Shown: piece after piece, positions 31,399-40,420 of the stretch
Layout: each line of letters opens with the position of its first letter
How positions within the stretch are numbered: the stretch's first letter is position 1
Assembly: GCA_945862325.1 (NCBI GenBank)
Contig: CAMAXZ010000006.1
Location: forward strand, 1-64,000
DNA: 64,000 nt
Origin: Klebsiella pneumoniae
Lineage (GTDB): Bacteria > Myxococcota_A > UBA796 > SXON01
Direction: 5' to 3'
Notes under the pieces: generated by a model
What the model was told of the DNA's origin: nothing
Databases searched by the model: none
What the model saw: only the letters and a program-made list of their open reading frames with translations
Made by a program: the position numbers and the translations under genes

Positions 31399-33249
31399 AT
31401 GCTGAGCCTGCTCCTCCTCGCCTCGCTCGCGTACGCCCGCAGCGCCGCGTCCAGCGCCGGCACGTCCGAAGCCGGTAAACACCCGTCCGACCTGGCGCTC
31501 GACGGACTCCTGTCCACGAGCTGGGCCGAGGGCGAGCCGGGGTCGGGTGAGGGGACCTGGTGGGAGTTCGAGCTCCCGAGCGCCACGGCGATCGAGTCGA
31601 TCAGCGTGTGGCCGGGCAACCTCGCCGAAGGCAAGCGCTCTTTCCGTGAGTACGGGCGTCCGAAGGTCATCCGCGTCTTCGTCGACGGCGTGGCGCAGGG
31701 CGAGAAGGAGCGCATCGACGAGGGGGTCAAGACGATGCTGCCGCACCGCCTGCTCGACGAGATGCAGCGGTGGGACCTCCCGGTGAGCGTGACCGGCAAG
31801 AAGATCCGCATCGAGGTCGTCGAGGCGTACGAGGGCTCGGTGTTCGACGACCTCCACGTCGCCGAGGTCGCGATCAACTTCACCGAGGGGGAGCGCGCGC
31901 GCGCCGTCGGGAAGGTCGACGCGTGGCGCACCGGCAAGGAGGGCGAGAAGCTCCAGGTCAAGCACGAGGCCGAGGTCGTCGCCGCCTTCGACGCGCACCG
32001 CGCCGACGACGACGAGGACACGGGGCTCGGGTTCCTGATGGCGGCGGCCGGCGAGGGCGCGCCGTATCTCCGCAAGAAGGTCGGCTCCCTGGTGCCCGAA
32101 GGCTACCGGGCGGCGGGGCTCGTGTCGGACCCCAAGGCGATGGAGGCCCTGCTCAAGCTGAAGGACCCGAACGGCATCCCGGGCCTGGAGATGGCCGCGC
32201 TGCGCGCGCTCGGCAAGGAGCAGAAGAAGGTCCGCTCCGACATCGAATACTTCTACGCCTACGCCGACCTGAAGAGCGGCGGGCGCCGCAACATCAAGGC
32301 GTGGGGCGAGAGCGGCTGGGAGGTCGGCGCGCTGCGCTCGTTCGGCGAGCCCCTCCCGCTCGAGGTCGACCGGTTCGGCCAGATCTACGTGGTCGACACC
32401 GGCAACAACCGGCTGCAGCGCTTCACCCAGGACGGCATCACCGACAAGCAGTGGGGCGCGCCGAAGGACGTGTCGCAGGCGTGGTTCGACGGGCGGCGCA
32501 CCTGGTACGCGGCGGGCTCCAACGCCGGCGAAGAGACGGGCCAGTTCGTCAACCCCGTCGACGTCGTGTTGATCCCCGGCAAGGAGGACGATCGGTTCGC
32601 GGTGCTCGACGCGCGCGGGCGCGTGCAGGTGTTCATGCCGGACGGCTCGCCGCAGATCGGGTGGAAGGTCCGCGTGGACGACGAGATGCAGGACAACGTC
32701 GGCGGCGAGGGCTACCTCGCGTGGCTGCCCAAGAAGAAGGCGCTCGTGGCGTTCGTCGGCGACACCGCGGTCGCGTACGCGCTCGACGGCAAGCAGGACG
32801 GGCAGGAGCTGTGGCGTTGGGAGGTCAAGGACGGGACCCCCAACGCCGTCGAGGTCGGCAAGGACGGCCGCCTGTACATGACCTTCGGCAAACTCATCGT
32901 CGCGTACAACACCGACGGCTTCCGCTACGGGCAGGTGACCGACGGCGCCACGCTCGGCGAGGGCTTCGAAGACACCGACCTGACGGTCGACGAGACCGGC
33001 CGGCTGTGGGCGATGACCGACACCGGGTGGGTGTTCAACTTCAAGAAGCCGGGCAAGCTCGACTGGAAGGTCCGCGTCAGCGACATCGAGCTGATCCGCC
33101 CGCGCTTCGCCGTGTCGCAGGGCATGGTGTGGTACACCGACCGCGACCGGATCGTGCGCGTCGACGCCTTGCAGCGCCACGAACAGGAGCTCGCGGACGA
33201 AGCCGAGGCCACGGCCGCGGAGGGTGCGGCGGAGGGTGCGGCGGAGTGA
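31399..33249 (+). CDS. Secreted NADase-type glycan-binding/discoidin-like domain plus NHL-like propeller
   Basis: 616 residues. MLSLLLLASLAYARSAAS is a signal peptide with a cleavage site near AYA-RS, with GGAG before the start. Residues about 20-170 look like a discoidin-type jelly roll of the NADase glycan-binding kind (GKHPSDLALDGLLSTSWAEG, WWEFELPSATAIESISVWPG, PKVIRVFVDG). After a Lys/Glu-rich helical part, an NHL/SMP-30-like propeller follows (DRFGQIYVVDTGNNRLQRF, GRVQVFMPDG, DGRLYMTFG, DETGRLWAMTD). The last residues are Glu/Ala repeats. Probably a secreted adhesion or carbohydrate-binding protein. It overlaps the next gene by 4 bp. Confidence 0.85.
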   Translation: MLSLLLLASLAYARSAASSAGTSEAGKHPSDLALDGLLSTSWAEGEPGSGEGTWWEFELPSATAIESISVWPGNLAEGKRSFREYGRPKVIRVFVDGVAQGEKERIDEGVKTMLPHRLLDEMQRWDLPVSVTGKKIRIEVVEAYEGSVFDDLHVAEVAINFTEGERARAVGKVDAWRTGKEGEKLQVKHEAEVVAAFDAHRADDDEDTGLGFLMAAAGEGAPYLRKKVGSLVPEGYRAAGLVSDPKAMEALLKLKDPNGIPGLEMAALRALGKEQKKVRSDIEYFYAYADLKSGGRRNIKAWGESGWEVGALRSFGEPLPLEVDRFGQIYVVDTGNNRLQRFTQDGITDKQWGAPKDVSQAWFDGRRTWYAAGSNAGEETGQFVNPVDVVLIPGKEDDRFAVLDARGRVQVFMPDGSPQIGWKVRVDDEMQDNVGGEGYLAWLPKKKALVAFVGDTAVAYALDGKQDGQELWRWEVKDGTPNAVEVGKDGRLYMTFGKLIVAYNTDGFRYGQVTDGATLGEGFEDTDLTVDETGRLWAMTDTGWVFNFKKPGKLDWKVRVSDIELIRPRFAVSQGMVWYTDRDRIVRVDALQRHEQELADEAEATAAEGAAEGAAE

Positions 33250-34526
33250 ACGGGCCTTTCCTGCTGGCTGCGGTCGCCCTGTTCGGCTGCGGCGGCGAGC
33301 CGGAGCCGATCGCGCCCCCCGCGCCGCCGCCCGCTCCGACCGCGGTCGCCGGGCCACGCGTCTGGACGGCCGCGGACATACGGCAGCTCGTGCCCGTCGC
33401 GCCGGCCCGCAACGCGGCCGTGGCGCGGGCCATCCCGCCCAACCCCGCGTACGACGCCGCGCTTTCGACGCTCGGCAAGGTCGTCGAGTCGCACGGCGCC
33501 GACCCCGACAATCCCTGGGCGATCGCGCACGGCGTGCTCGCCCGTGGCACGGAGTTCCGCCTGACCGATGGCCGCGAAGCCGTGCCGCACGTGTTCGCCA
33601 CCTTCGCCGAGCCGCGGACCGCCGGGCCGTTCACCGGGGTCGGCTTTCCGGCGTCGCGCGGCGCCATCCGCATCGAGCCGCACACCGACCTCATCCTCAA
33701 GAACCTCACCGAAGCGGGCTATTCGCCCGACGACACCATGAGCGTGTCGATGTCGCCCGGCGCGGCGCCGACGCCGGTCCCCCTCGCGGACCTCTACCGG
33801 TGGACGGTCTTGAAGACCCACCTCGTGCCCGCCACCAACCACGCGAGCTTCGACGGGCCGAACGACCTGCCGTGGGCCTTGCAGGCCCTCGCGGCGTGGG
33901 CGCCGCCGGACCTCCGTTGGACGGCGGCGGACGGCACGGAGATGGCGCTCGAGGACGTGGCGACGTTCACGGTCGCGGTGCTGCAGAAGGAGAGCGCGTT
34001 CCTCACCGGACACATGACGCGCAAGGAGCGCTTCGAGCGGAAGGGACAAGCCTTGTTCTCGTACACGTGCGGCGGCGCGCACCTCCTGCAGGGCGCGAGC
34101 TACGCCGTCGCCCGCGGCTACGGCGGCCCACGGGCCCGGGCGGTCATCGAGGAGCAGGTGGGGCTGGCGATGTACCGGATGCCCATCGAGCTCGACATCG
34201 TCGACGCCGCGATCGAACAGCACCGCCAGCACCGGGTGCGCCTGCTCGTCCAACGCATGAAGGTGCTCGGGCACTGGTTGGAGACGGTGTCGAAGCTCCA
34301 GGCCATGGGGTTCTTCACCCCGGACGAAGCGCAGCTCCACCTCATCGAGGGCGCGGCGCAGAACCTCGTCGCCACCGTGAACGACCTCGAGAAGGCCAAG
34401 GTGTTCGGCGAGCTCGGCGCCTTGCGCGCAAAGGACGAGCAGCTCTACCTCGACGTCGTCGGTGACGCGGCCCACGCGGTGCGCGGCCTCGAATTGGCGC
34501 TCGGACGCGGGACGATCGGGTACTGA
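33246..34526 (+). CDS. Lipoprotein of unknown function
   Basis: 426 residues from GTG 33246. FLLAAVALFGCGG supplies a lipobox LFGC, followed by a Pro/Ala-rich spacer. The mature protein is mixed helical, with a conserved-looking centre (LYRWTVLKTHLVPATNHASF; FSYTCGGAHLLQGASYAVA; MYRMPIELDIVDAAIEQHRQ). No domain recognised. The start overlaps the stop of the propeller gene and the O-acyltransferase gene begins 12 bp after its stop, so the three are likely one operon for a surface structure. Confidence 0.78.
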   Translation: MNGPFLLAAVALFGCGGEPEPIAPPAPPPAPTAVAGPRVWTAADIRQLVPVAPARNAAVARAIPPNPAYDAALSTLGKVVESHGADPDNPWAIAHGVLARGTEFRLTDGREAVPHVFATFAEPRTAGPFTGVGFPASRGAIRIEPHTDLILKNLTEAGYSPDDTMSVSMSPGAAPTPVPLADLYRWTVLKTHLVPATNHASFDGPNDLPWALQALAAWAPPDLRWTAADGTEMALEDVATFTVAVLQKESAFLTGHMTRKERFERKGQALFSYTCGGAHLLQGASYAVARGYGGPRARAVIEEQVGLAMYRMPIELDIVDAAIEQHRQHRVRLLVQRMKVLGHWLETVSKLQAMGFFTPDEAQLHLIEGAAQNLVATVNDLEKAKVFGELGALRAKDEQLYLDVVGDAAHAVRGLELALGRGTIGY

Positions 34527-34538
34527 CCGCGTGAACCG

Positions 34539-35903
34539 ATGACCTTCGTCGACCCGGTGTTCCCGGTGTTCTTCCTGGTCGTCCTCGCGCTGTACGCGCC
34601 CGCCGGCCACCGTCTCCGCAACCTCGTGTTGTTGGTGGCGAGCGCGGTGTTCTACGGGTGGGCGCACCCCTCGTGGGTCGTCCTGCTCGCGGCGTCGGCC
34701 TCGGTCGACTGGGCCGCGGCGATCGGCATGGAGCGTTGGCCAGAACGAAAGGGCCCGCTGCTCGTCGCGAGCCTCGCCGCGAACCTCGGCCTGCTCGGGT
34801 GGTTCAAGTACGTCGGGTTCGCGACGGAGAACCTGCGCCTCCTGGGCGTCGACGTCCCTCTCGCGGAGGTGGTGCTCCCGGCCGGCATCTCGTTCTACAC
34901 CTTTCAGTCCATGAGCTACGCCATCGACGTGTACCGCGGGGACCTGCGGGCGTGTCGAAGCCTGGCGGACTACCTCGTGTTCGTCAGCTTCTTCCCGCAG
35001 CTCGTCGCCGGGCCGATCGAGCGCGCGAAGGACCTCCTCGCCCAGGTCGTCACGCCCCGGACCCTGCGGCTCGAGGACGCGGGGAGGGGGCTCGTGCTGA
35101 TCGCGTGGGGCGCGGCGAAGAAGTGTGTCATCGCCGACAACGTGGCGGTGTACGTCGATCGCTTGTTCGGATTGGACGACCCCGGCCTGCTGCTGACCCT
35201 CGCGGGCGCGTCGGCCTTCTCGGTGCAGATCCTCGCGGACTTCTCCGGGTACACCGACATGGCGCGCGGCGCGGCGCGGATCCTCGGCTTCTCCTTGTCG
35301 CCGAACTTCCTCCACCCGTACCTCGCGGCGCACCCCGGAGAGCTCTGGCGGCGTTGGCACGTCAGCTTCTCGAGTTGGATTCGCGACTACCTTTACATTC
35401 CCCTGGGCGGCGGCCGTGGCGGCCCGGCGCGTGTGGCGGCGGTGACCGTGCTGACCATGGCGATGAGCGGCCTGTGGCACGGCGCGTCGTGGAACTTCGT
35501 GGCGTGGGGGGTGTTCCACGGCGTGCTCGTCGTCGTCTACCGGCCGATCTGGCCGCTGCTCCGCGCGCTTCCGCGGGTCGTGACCGTGCCTGTCTTCTAC
35601 ATGTTCACCGTGTTCGGTTGGGCGATCTTCCGTCAGCACGACATGGGGGCGCTTCTGCGCGCCCTCGCGGCGCCGCTGGCGCACGCCGGCCCCGACGAGC
35701 GCGTGGTCGCGGCGGTGGTCGCCGGGGTCGGCGCGGCGGGCGGCGCGACGCTCGTCCTCGGGCTGCTCGCGGAGCGGTACGTCGTGCCTCGTCTCGGCGC
35801 GGCGCGCGCGCCCGCCGCCGTGGGGTTCGTCTCGACGGTGGCGACGGCCCTCGTGTTCTGGGCGCGCGGCGACGCCGACGCGTTCATCTACTTCCGCTTC
35901 TGA
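34539..35903 (+). CDS. MBOAT-family O-acyltransferase (AlgI-like)
   Basis: 454 residues with about ten hydrophobic segments. The MBOAT signature is complete: ELWRRWHVSFSSWIRDYLYI followed by PLGG, then MAMSGLWHGASWNFVAWG containing the catalytic His. QSMSYAIDVYRG and FFPQLVAGPIERA are typical of AlgI/DltB-like proteins that move acetyl groups across the membrane onto polysaccharide. A possible SGNH-fold partner is encoded at 38760. The polymer that is acylated is not identified in this window. It follows the unknown lipoprotein by 12 bp. Confidence 0.94.
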   Translation: MTFVDPVFPVFFLVVLALYAPAGHRLRNLVLLVASAVFYGWAHPSWVVLLAASASVDWAAAIGMERWPERKGPLLVASLAANLGLLGWFKYVGFATENLRLLGVDVPLAEVVLPAGISFYTFQSMSYAIDVYRGDLRACRSLADYLVFVSFFPQLVAGPIERAKDLLAQVVTPRTLRLEDAGRGLVLIAWGAAKKCVIADNVAVYVDRLFGLDDPGLLLTLAGASAFSVQILADFSGYTDMARGAARILGFSLSPNFLHPYLAAHPGELWRRWHVSFSSWIRDYLYIPLGGGRGGPARVAAVTVLTMAMSGLWHGASWNFVAWGVFHGVLVVVYRPIWPLLRALPRVVTVPVFYMFTVFGWAIFRQHDMGALLRALAAPLAHAGPDERVVAAVVAGVGAAGGATLVLGLLAERYVVPRLGAARAPAAVGFVSTVATALVFWARGDADAFIYFRF

Positions 35904-35941
35904 GCGCGCTGACGCCGGCACGCTCGGCTAATCTGGAGACG

Positions 35942-37432
35942 ATGCGTCGGACCCTCTTCACACCCCTGATCCTCGCCCCCGTGTTCCTCGCCGCCGGGTG
36001 CCTCGCCCCGGTGCGCATGGCCATCAAGCTCGAGTGCGACCCGGACGAAACGTCCCTTTGGCCGCCCCTCGCCGCCGACGTGGTGAGCCCCGTGGGCGCG
36101 CTCGTGCCCTTCGACCTCGAAGTGGACGACTACGCCGGGCCGGCCTCGTCGACGTACGGCAAGTCCCCCGAGATCGTCGCGGTGCCGGACACCTTCGGCA
36201 TCGACGTGCTCCTTCAGGACTACGGCGAGGGCGCCCCCGCGAAGCTGGTGCGCATCGAGCGTGATCAGGAGCGGTTCGCGGTGACCCAGCTCCTCGACGT
36301 GGACGGGCTGGACCGCGTCATGGGCCTCGCGGTCGACGACGACGGCTACCGGTACGTGGCGACGGGCGTCGACGAAGCGCTGGCCGGAAGCGAGACCCCC
36401 GGGGTTGGCGAGTACCGGGACGACATCGTCCACATCGACAAGATCGGTCGCGACGGCGAGGTGATCTACACCGTCGACCTCGACCGGGCTCGCGAGGCGA
36501 CCGGCACCGCGCCGGAGCTCGTGATGAGCCCCATGGTCGCCGCCACCTCGCGCATGATGTGGGGCGGCGGGAAGGTGGAGATCGTGCACGGGATCAACAC
36601 CGACTGGGACGCCAGCATCGCCCAGCGCCACCAGAAGGCCCTCACCACCGTGATCGACGCCGCCACCGGCGACGTCACCCGCACGGCCTCGATCTGGGTG
36701 AGCCACTCCTTCGACCAGCGGCTCTACTACGACGGCGCCGGCTTCGTCGAGATGCACCTCGGCGACGCCTACCCGCGGCAGATCGTCATCGCGCGCGTGG
36801 AGCCCGACAGCAATTCGTACCCGATCCTCCACATCAAGGGGACGACGGGCGACAACAACACCTACAGCCGCCTCGGCGGCCTCGCGATCGTCCCGCCCGA
36901 GGAGGACCCCGACTTCGGCTACCTCGCGGTGTTCTCGACGGAGAGCACCACGGATCTCGCCGGCGGCGGGCCGAAGAACGTCGGTCTCGTCCGCGTGCGG
37001 CGCGACTTCGAGACGAAGGACCCGGCGAGCGGCGAGCACATCGATCCCGCCATGCCGGACGAGCTGGTCTCGGCGATCGACGGGACGGAGTACACGAACC
37101 ACCTGAAGTGGCTGACGGAGTACACCGCGGAGAGCGGCCTCCAGGCCGAGCGCACCCGGATCGTGTCGGTCGCCTGCGGCCGCTACGTGGTGCTCTGGGA
37201 GGAGTGGGACCTCGCGGGCACGTTCTACGGCACGCAAGGGCTCGTGCTCGACGCGGAGGGCGAGGTCATCGTCGAGGCCCGCGAGGTCACCCCGCTGCAC
37301 ATCCCGCGCGGCGACGACCCCTTCGAGTTCGACAACTCCGCGGCCTGGATCTCGGCGAATAAAGAGAGCGGCGCCCTGTACGTGAACCGCGTCTACGCCG
37401 ACCTGTCGTTCACCCAGGACGCGATCGAGTAG
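35942..37432 (+). CDS. Lipoprotein of unknown function, propeller-like
   Basis: 496 residues. MRRTLFTPLILAPVFLAAGC is a strong lipoprotein signal (LAAGC). The mature part is rich in strands and Asp (VMGLAVDDDGYRYVATG, DIVHIDKIGRDGEVIYTVDL, YSRLGGLAIVPPEEDPDFGY) and may be a propeller, though no named family was recognised. TAATCT (35929-35934) lies 7 nt before the ATG, so transcription could start close to the start codon. Separated by 38 bp from the acyltransferase gene, it may be the operon's last gene. Confidence 0.8.
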   Translation: MRRTLFTPLILAPVFLAAGCLAPVRMAIKLECDPDETSLWPPLAADVVSPVGALVPFDLEVDDYAGPASSTYGKSPEIVAVPDTFGIDVLLQDYGEGAPAKLVRIERDQERFAVTQLLDVDGLDRVMGLAVDDDGYRYVATGVDEALAGSETPGVGEYRDDIVHIDKIGRDGEVIYTVDLDRAREATGTAPELVMSPMVAATSRMMWGGGKVEIVHGINTDWDASIAQRHQKALTTVIDAATGDVTRTASIWVSHSFDQRLYYDGAGFVEMHLGDAYPRQIVIARVEPDSNSYPILHIKGTTGDNNTYSRLGGLAIVPPEEDPDFGYLAVFSTESTTDLAGGGPKNVGLVRVRRDFETKDPASGEHIDPAMPDELVSAIDGTEYTNHLKWLTEYTAESGLQAERTRIVSVACGRYVVLWEEWDLAGTFYGTQGLVLDAEGEVIVEAREVTPLHIPRGDDPFEFDNSAAWISANKESGALYVNRVYADLSFTQDAIE

Positions 37433-37441
37433 GACACCGCC

Positions 37442-37455
37442 GTCCGGCTCCGGAC
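37442..37455. terminator. Short inverted repeat between convergent genes
   Basis: GTCCGG-CT-CCGGAC, a perfect 6-bp inverted repeat in the 45 bp between convergent stop codons at 37432 and 37478. It could be a small bidirectional terminator, but the loop is only 2 nt and no T-tract follows. Confidence 0.25.
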
Positions 37456-37477
37456 CTCTGTGCACACGCCCGCGGGT

Positions 37478-38491
37478 TCAACCAAACGCCAGGAACGCCA
37501 GCACGCCGATGACGGTGTAGGTGACCACTGCCGAGCCCAGGATTCCAAGGAAGATCGGGCGCTTGATGTCGTCGCCGCGCATGCCGCGCACGCTCCCCGC
37601 GGCCGAGAACTCGCTCACGCGGGCTTCGAGGTCGGCCTCGGTCTTGATTTGGCCGGCCTCCACGTCCTGCTTGATCACGTAGTGTTGGGCATAGGGAAAG
37701 CAGGCGTAGGACAGCGGCTTGCTGGCGTCGATCAGGTTGGGGAAGAACCCGTTGTGACGGAGCACGACCGCTTCGGGCGGCAGCCGCAACGCGCGCTCCA
37801 TCAGCGCGGGGTCGAAGATCAGGCTGAACACCTTCGAGGAAGGGTCCTGCAAGGGGCCGCCGTAGTCCACCGCGAGGTTCCCCTCGACCCATAGCGTGTA
37901 GTCGAGGTCGGCGAAGGCGCCCTTGGGGAGATCGGCGCGGAGGGCGAGTCGATGCGGGCTGTCGCGCTTGCCGACCTCCAACAGGAGCTCGCCGTGCGGG
38001 GTGGTGCTGAACACCCCGGGGTCGGAGTTGTAGCCCGAGAATCCGTGAGCGGGGTCGTAGGTGTTCGTGTTCGTGGTGTAGTCGACGATGATCCAGGCCG
38101 GCTGACCGTCGGAGCGTCGCCGCGCGATGACGTAGGCCTCGAGCCGCATCCCGGCGAACGCGGAGGTGCGGGCGGTGAATGCGCCAAGGATGAAACAGGG
38201 CCGCTTCTCGTCGTCGGCAAACAGCGCGGTGGGGAGGAGCTCGTAGCCGGGAGGCAGCAGCCCGGCGGCAGCGGCTGGGTCCGCGATCTCGTACGACACG
38301 AAGAACGCGTAGGGATCCACCACGAAGCCCATGTACTCGACCTTCTGACTGCCCCGTTTCATCATCGCCTGCTGCCATTTCAGCGGCAGGATGCGATTGA
38401 AGTCGCCCAGGAAGCTGATTGCGGTGACGTCCCGCGGCTTCACCAGTGCCTCCGTCTTCTCGATGAAGGTCCGGTTCTGTTCCCTGTTCAC
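37478..38491 (-). CDS. Tail-anchored-like protein of unknown function
   Basis: 337 residues. No signal peptide. A single hydrophobic helix closes the protein (PIFLGILGSAVVTYTVIGVL), so it may be anchored by its tail in the cytoplasmic membrane. The body contains PPGYELLPTALFADDEKRPC and AFAGMRLEAYVIARRR, faintly like the acetoacetate-decarboxylase-like fold, but this is weak. Its codon use is slightly less GC-biased at the N-terminus (MNREQNRTFIEKTEALVKP) than its neighbours. The gene stands alone between a convergent lipoprotein and a divergent fragment. Confidence 0.7.
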   Translation of the reverse strand: MNREQNRTFIEKTEALVKPRDVTAISFLGDFNRILPLKWQQAMMKRGSQKVEYMGFVVDPYAFFVSYEIADPAAAAGLLPPGYELLPTALFADDEKRPCFILGAFTARTSAFAGMRLEAYVIARRRSDGQPAWIIVDYTTNTNTYDPAHGFSGYNSDPGVFSTTPHGELLLEVGKRDSPHRLALRADLPKGAFADLDYTLWVEGNLAVDYGGPLQDPSSKVFSLIFDPALMERALRLPPEAVVLRHNGFFPNLIDASKPLSYACFPYAQHYVIKQDVEAGQIKTEADLEARVSEFSAAGSVRGMRGDDIKRPIFLGILGSAVVTYTVIGVLAFLAFG

Positions 38492-38604
38492 GCAACATCC
38501 TCGACGCGCGCCGGGAGCCTACAGCCTCGGTCCCCGCGTCCGCAAGGCGAGGCGGACCCGCACCGTGACGATCGACGCTACATTCCCGGCCTCCGAGACA
38601 CCTC

Positions 38605-38763
38605 ATGGCCGGGCGCATCCGCGTGTACATCGCCACCTCCCTCGACGGATGCATCGCTGGCCCGAACGACGAGCTCGACTGGCTCGGGGATCCGACCCCG
38701 GACGCGGCGCTGCCGGAGGGCGCGCTCGGGTTCGAGGCGTTCATGCGGGATGTGGGCGAATGA
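38605..38763 (+). pseudogene. Dihydrofolate-reductase-family protein, N-terminal fragment
   Basis: 52 residues starting MAGRIRVYIATSLDGCIAGP and then NDELDWLGD, the unmistakable N-terminus of RibD-C/DHFR-like proteins (usually about 180-220 residues). The frame stops after FEAFMRDVGE, where the NADPH-binding part should follow. The ATG of the next gene overlaps this stop (ATGA), so the fragment now serves as the translated leader of that gene. A deletion has joined the two. Confidence 0.7.
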
Positions 38764-39749
38764 CCTCGCCCCGCCGCCTCCTCCTGGCCCTCGTCCTCGC
38801 CGCGATCCCGCCGGCGATCGGGCTGGCGCTGCTGGCGCCGACCCGGGCGGGCGACGCGCGCACCGAAGGGCGGGAGGTGCGCCCGCTTCACGGTCCGGCC
38901 GACCCCCGCGTCGTCATCCTCGGCAACTCCAAGGCCGGCACCGACTTCCTGGTCCCGACCCTCCGAGCGGAGCTCGGGATCCCCGACCTTCCGGTGTGGG
39001 TGATCTCCCTCGGCTCCGCCACGATGCCGGCCTACTACGTCGTGGTCAAGAACGTCGTGCTCGCGCGGTCGCGGCCGGACGTGATCCTGTTCTACGTGAC
39101 CGGGGTCGAGCTCCTCACGTCGGACCTCGGACCGGATCGGCGGTCGCTGCTCGTCGCGCCGTACCTCACCGACGACGAGCCGGTGGTCGATCAGAAGCTC
39201 TACAGCCGGTCCCCCGGCGGGTTCGCCGGCGTGCGCGAGCGGGCCGTGCGCGCGCGCGACACGACGCTCTCCGCGTTCGCGGCGGCCGTGGCGGGCGTCG
39301 CCGCCGGCTCCGACGGTCGTGTCGCGCTGGACATGGCGTTCGAGGGGGTCTTCGGCCAGTCCTGGGCGGCGCGGAAGCGGCCCGACCGCCAAACGATCCG
39401 CCCCGGGATCTACCCGTCGGAGTCGGTGATCGGCACCACGCTGGAAGACACGTTCGTCCTCGAGACTCAGGCGATGTGCCGAGAGGCGGGGGTGCCGTGC
39501 GTGTTCGTCCTCGCGCCGGTTCACGGCGTGATTCGAGCGCGCGAGGAGGCGCGCCTGCGCGGCCTCGAGCCGCTGCTCGAACAGGCGCGGCGCCGCTCGG
39601 ATGGGTGGATCGTGGCGCCGACCCCGCCCGACGCCCCGAACGTGTGGCGTGACGACGAGCACCTGAACGGTCCGGCGGCCGAGGCGAACACGCGCTTCGT
39701 GGCCCGGGAGCTCCGACGCCTCGGCCTCGCCCCCGGGGCGGCGCCGTGA
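38760..39749 (+). CDS. Membrane-anchored SGNH-like protein, possible O-acylation partner
   Basis: 329 residues. One N-terminal membrane segment (LLLALVLAAIPPAIGLALLA), then a periplasmic domain. VVILGNSKAGTDFLVP resembles SGNH block I with Ser in a GNS setting, and DDEHLNGPAAEANTRF near the end fits the D-x-x-H block. This is the plan of AlgJ/AlgX- or DltD-like partners of MBOAT acyltransferases, and an AlgI-like gene lies 3 kb upstream. The family assignment is tentative. It overlaps the DHFR fragment before it and the DUF2786 gene after it by 4 bp each. Confidence 0.68.
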   Translation: MTSPRRLLLALVLAAIPPAIGLALLAPTRAGDARTEGREVRPLHGPADPRVVILGNSKAGTDFLVPTLRAELGIPDLPVWVISLGSATMPAYYVVVKNVVLARSRPDVILFYVTGVELLTSDLGPDRRSLLVAPYLTDDEPVVDQKLYSRSPGGFAGVRERAVRARDTTLSAFAAAVAGVAAGSDGRVALDMAFEGVFGQSWAARKRPDRQTIRPGIYPSESVIGTTLEDTFVLETQAMCREAGVPCVFVLAPVHGVIRAREEARLRGLEPLLEQARRRSDGWIVAPTPPDAPNVWRDDEHLNGPAAEANTRFVARELRRLGLAPGAAP

Positions 39750-40420
39750 GCGACGTCCTGTCGCGCGTCCGGAAGCTGCTCGCCCTGGCGACGTCCCCGA
39801 ACGTGCACGAGGCGGCGGCGGCGGCGGCGGCGGCCCAGGCCCTCGTGGAGCGCCACCGGCTGCAGGCCATCATGGCCGACGAGGCGGAAGCCCCCGTGAC
39901 CGACGGGCGCGACGCGCCGCTCGATCGCGCGCGCCGCCTTCGAAAGTGGCGGGTGGCCTTGGGTTGCGGGCTTGCGCACGCCAACGGGTGCGTGGCGTAC
40001 ACCCGCGGGATCGGGGGCGAAGAGGAGCTGCTCGTCGCCGGGCGCGCGGAGGATCGCGCGGCGGTCGCGGCGATCTACGGGTGGGCGGTGCGGACGCTCG
40101 AGTGGCTCTCCGCCACGCACGGTCCGGGTCGTCCGCGCGCGTGGCACGACGCCTTCCGCATCGGTGCCGCCGACGCGCTCGTGTCGCGCCTCGCGACGGT
40201 CGAGGCGGACGCGCTCGGGGAGGTGTCTCCCGAGGCGCTCGTCCGCGTCCTCCCCACCCGCGCCGCGCGCGCGGCGGCCGTCGAGCGCTTCGTCGACGAG
40301 CGACTGGGCCTGCGGCGGGGCAGGGCGCTCCGCGTCGACCCGCGGGGCTACGCCCGGGGCCGGGTCGCGGGGGCGGCCCTCGAGCTGCCCGACGACGGCG
40401 CGCCGGTCGGGCCTCGATGA
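39746..40420 (+). CDS. DUF2786-domain protein
   Basis: 224 residues from GTG 39746 (GTGA overlap with the gene before). Residues 1-40 (VLSRVRKLLALATSPNVHEA, then AQALVERHRLQAIM) are the DUF2786 helical hairpin. The middle (AVAAIYGWAVRTLEWLSATH; WHDAFRIGAADALVSRL) matches the associated C-terminal region found in many phage and bacterial DUF2786 proteins. Function unknown. It overlaps the 2H phosphoesterase by 4 bp. Confidence 0.85.
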   Translation: MSDVLSRVRKLLALATSPNVHEAAAAAAAAQALVERHRLQAIMADEAEAPVTDGRDAPLDRARRLRKWRVALGCGLAHANGCVAYTRGIGGEEELLVAGRAEDRAAVAAIYGWAVRTLEWLSATHGPGRPRAWHDAFRIGAADALVSRLATVEADALGEVSPEALVRVLPTRAARAAAVERFVDERLGLRRGRALRVDPRGYARGRVAGAALELPDDGAPVGPR

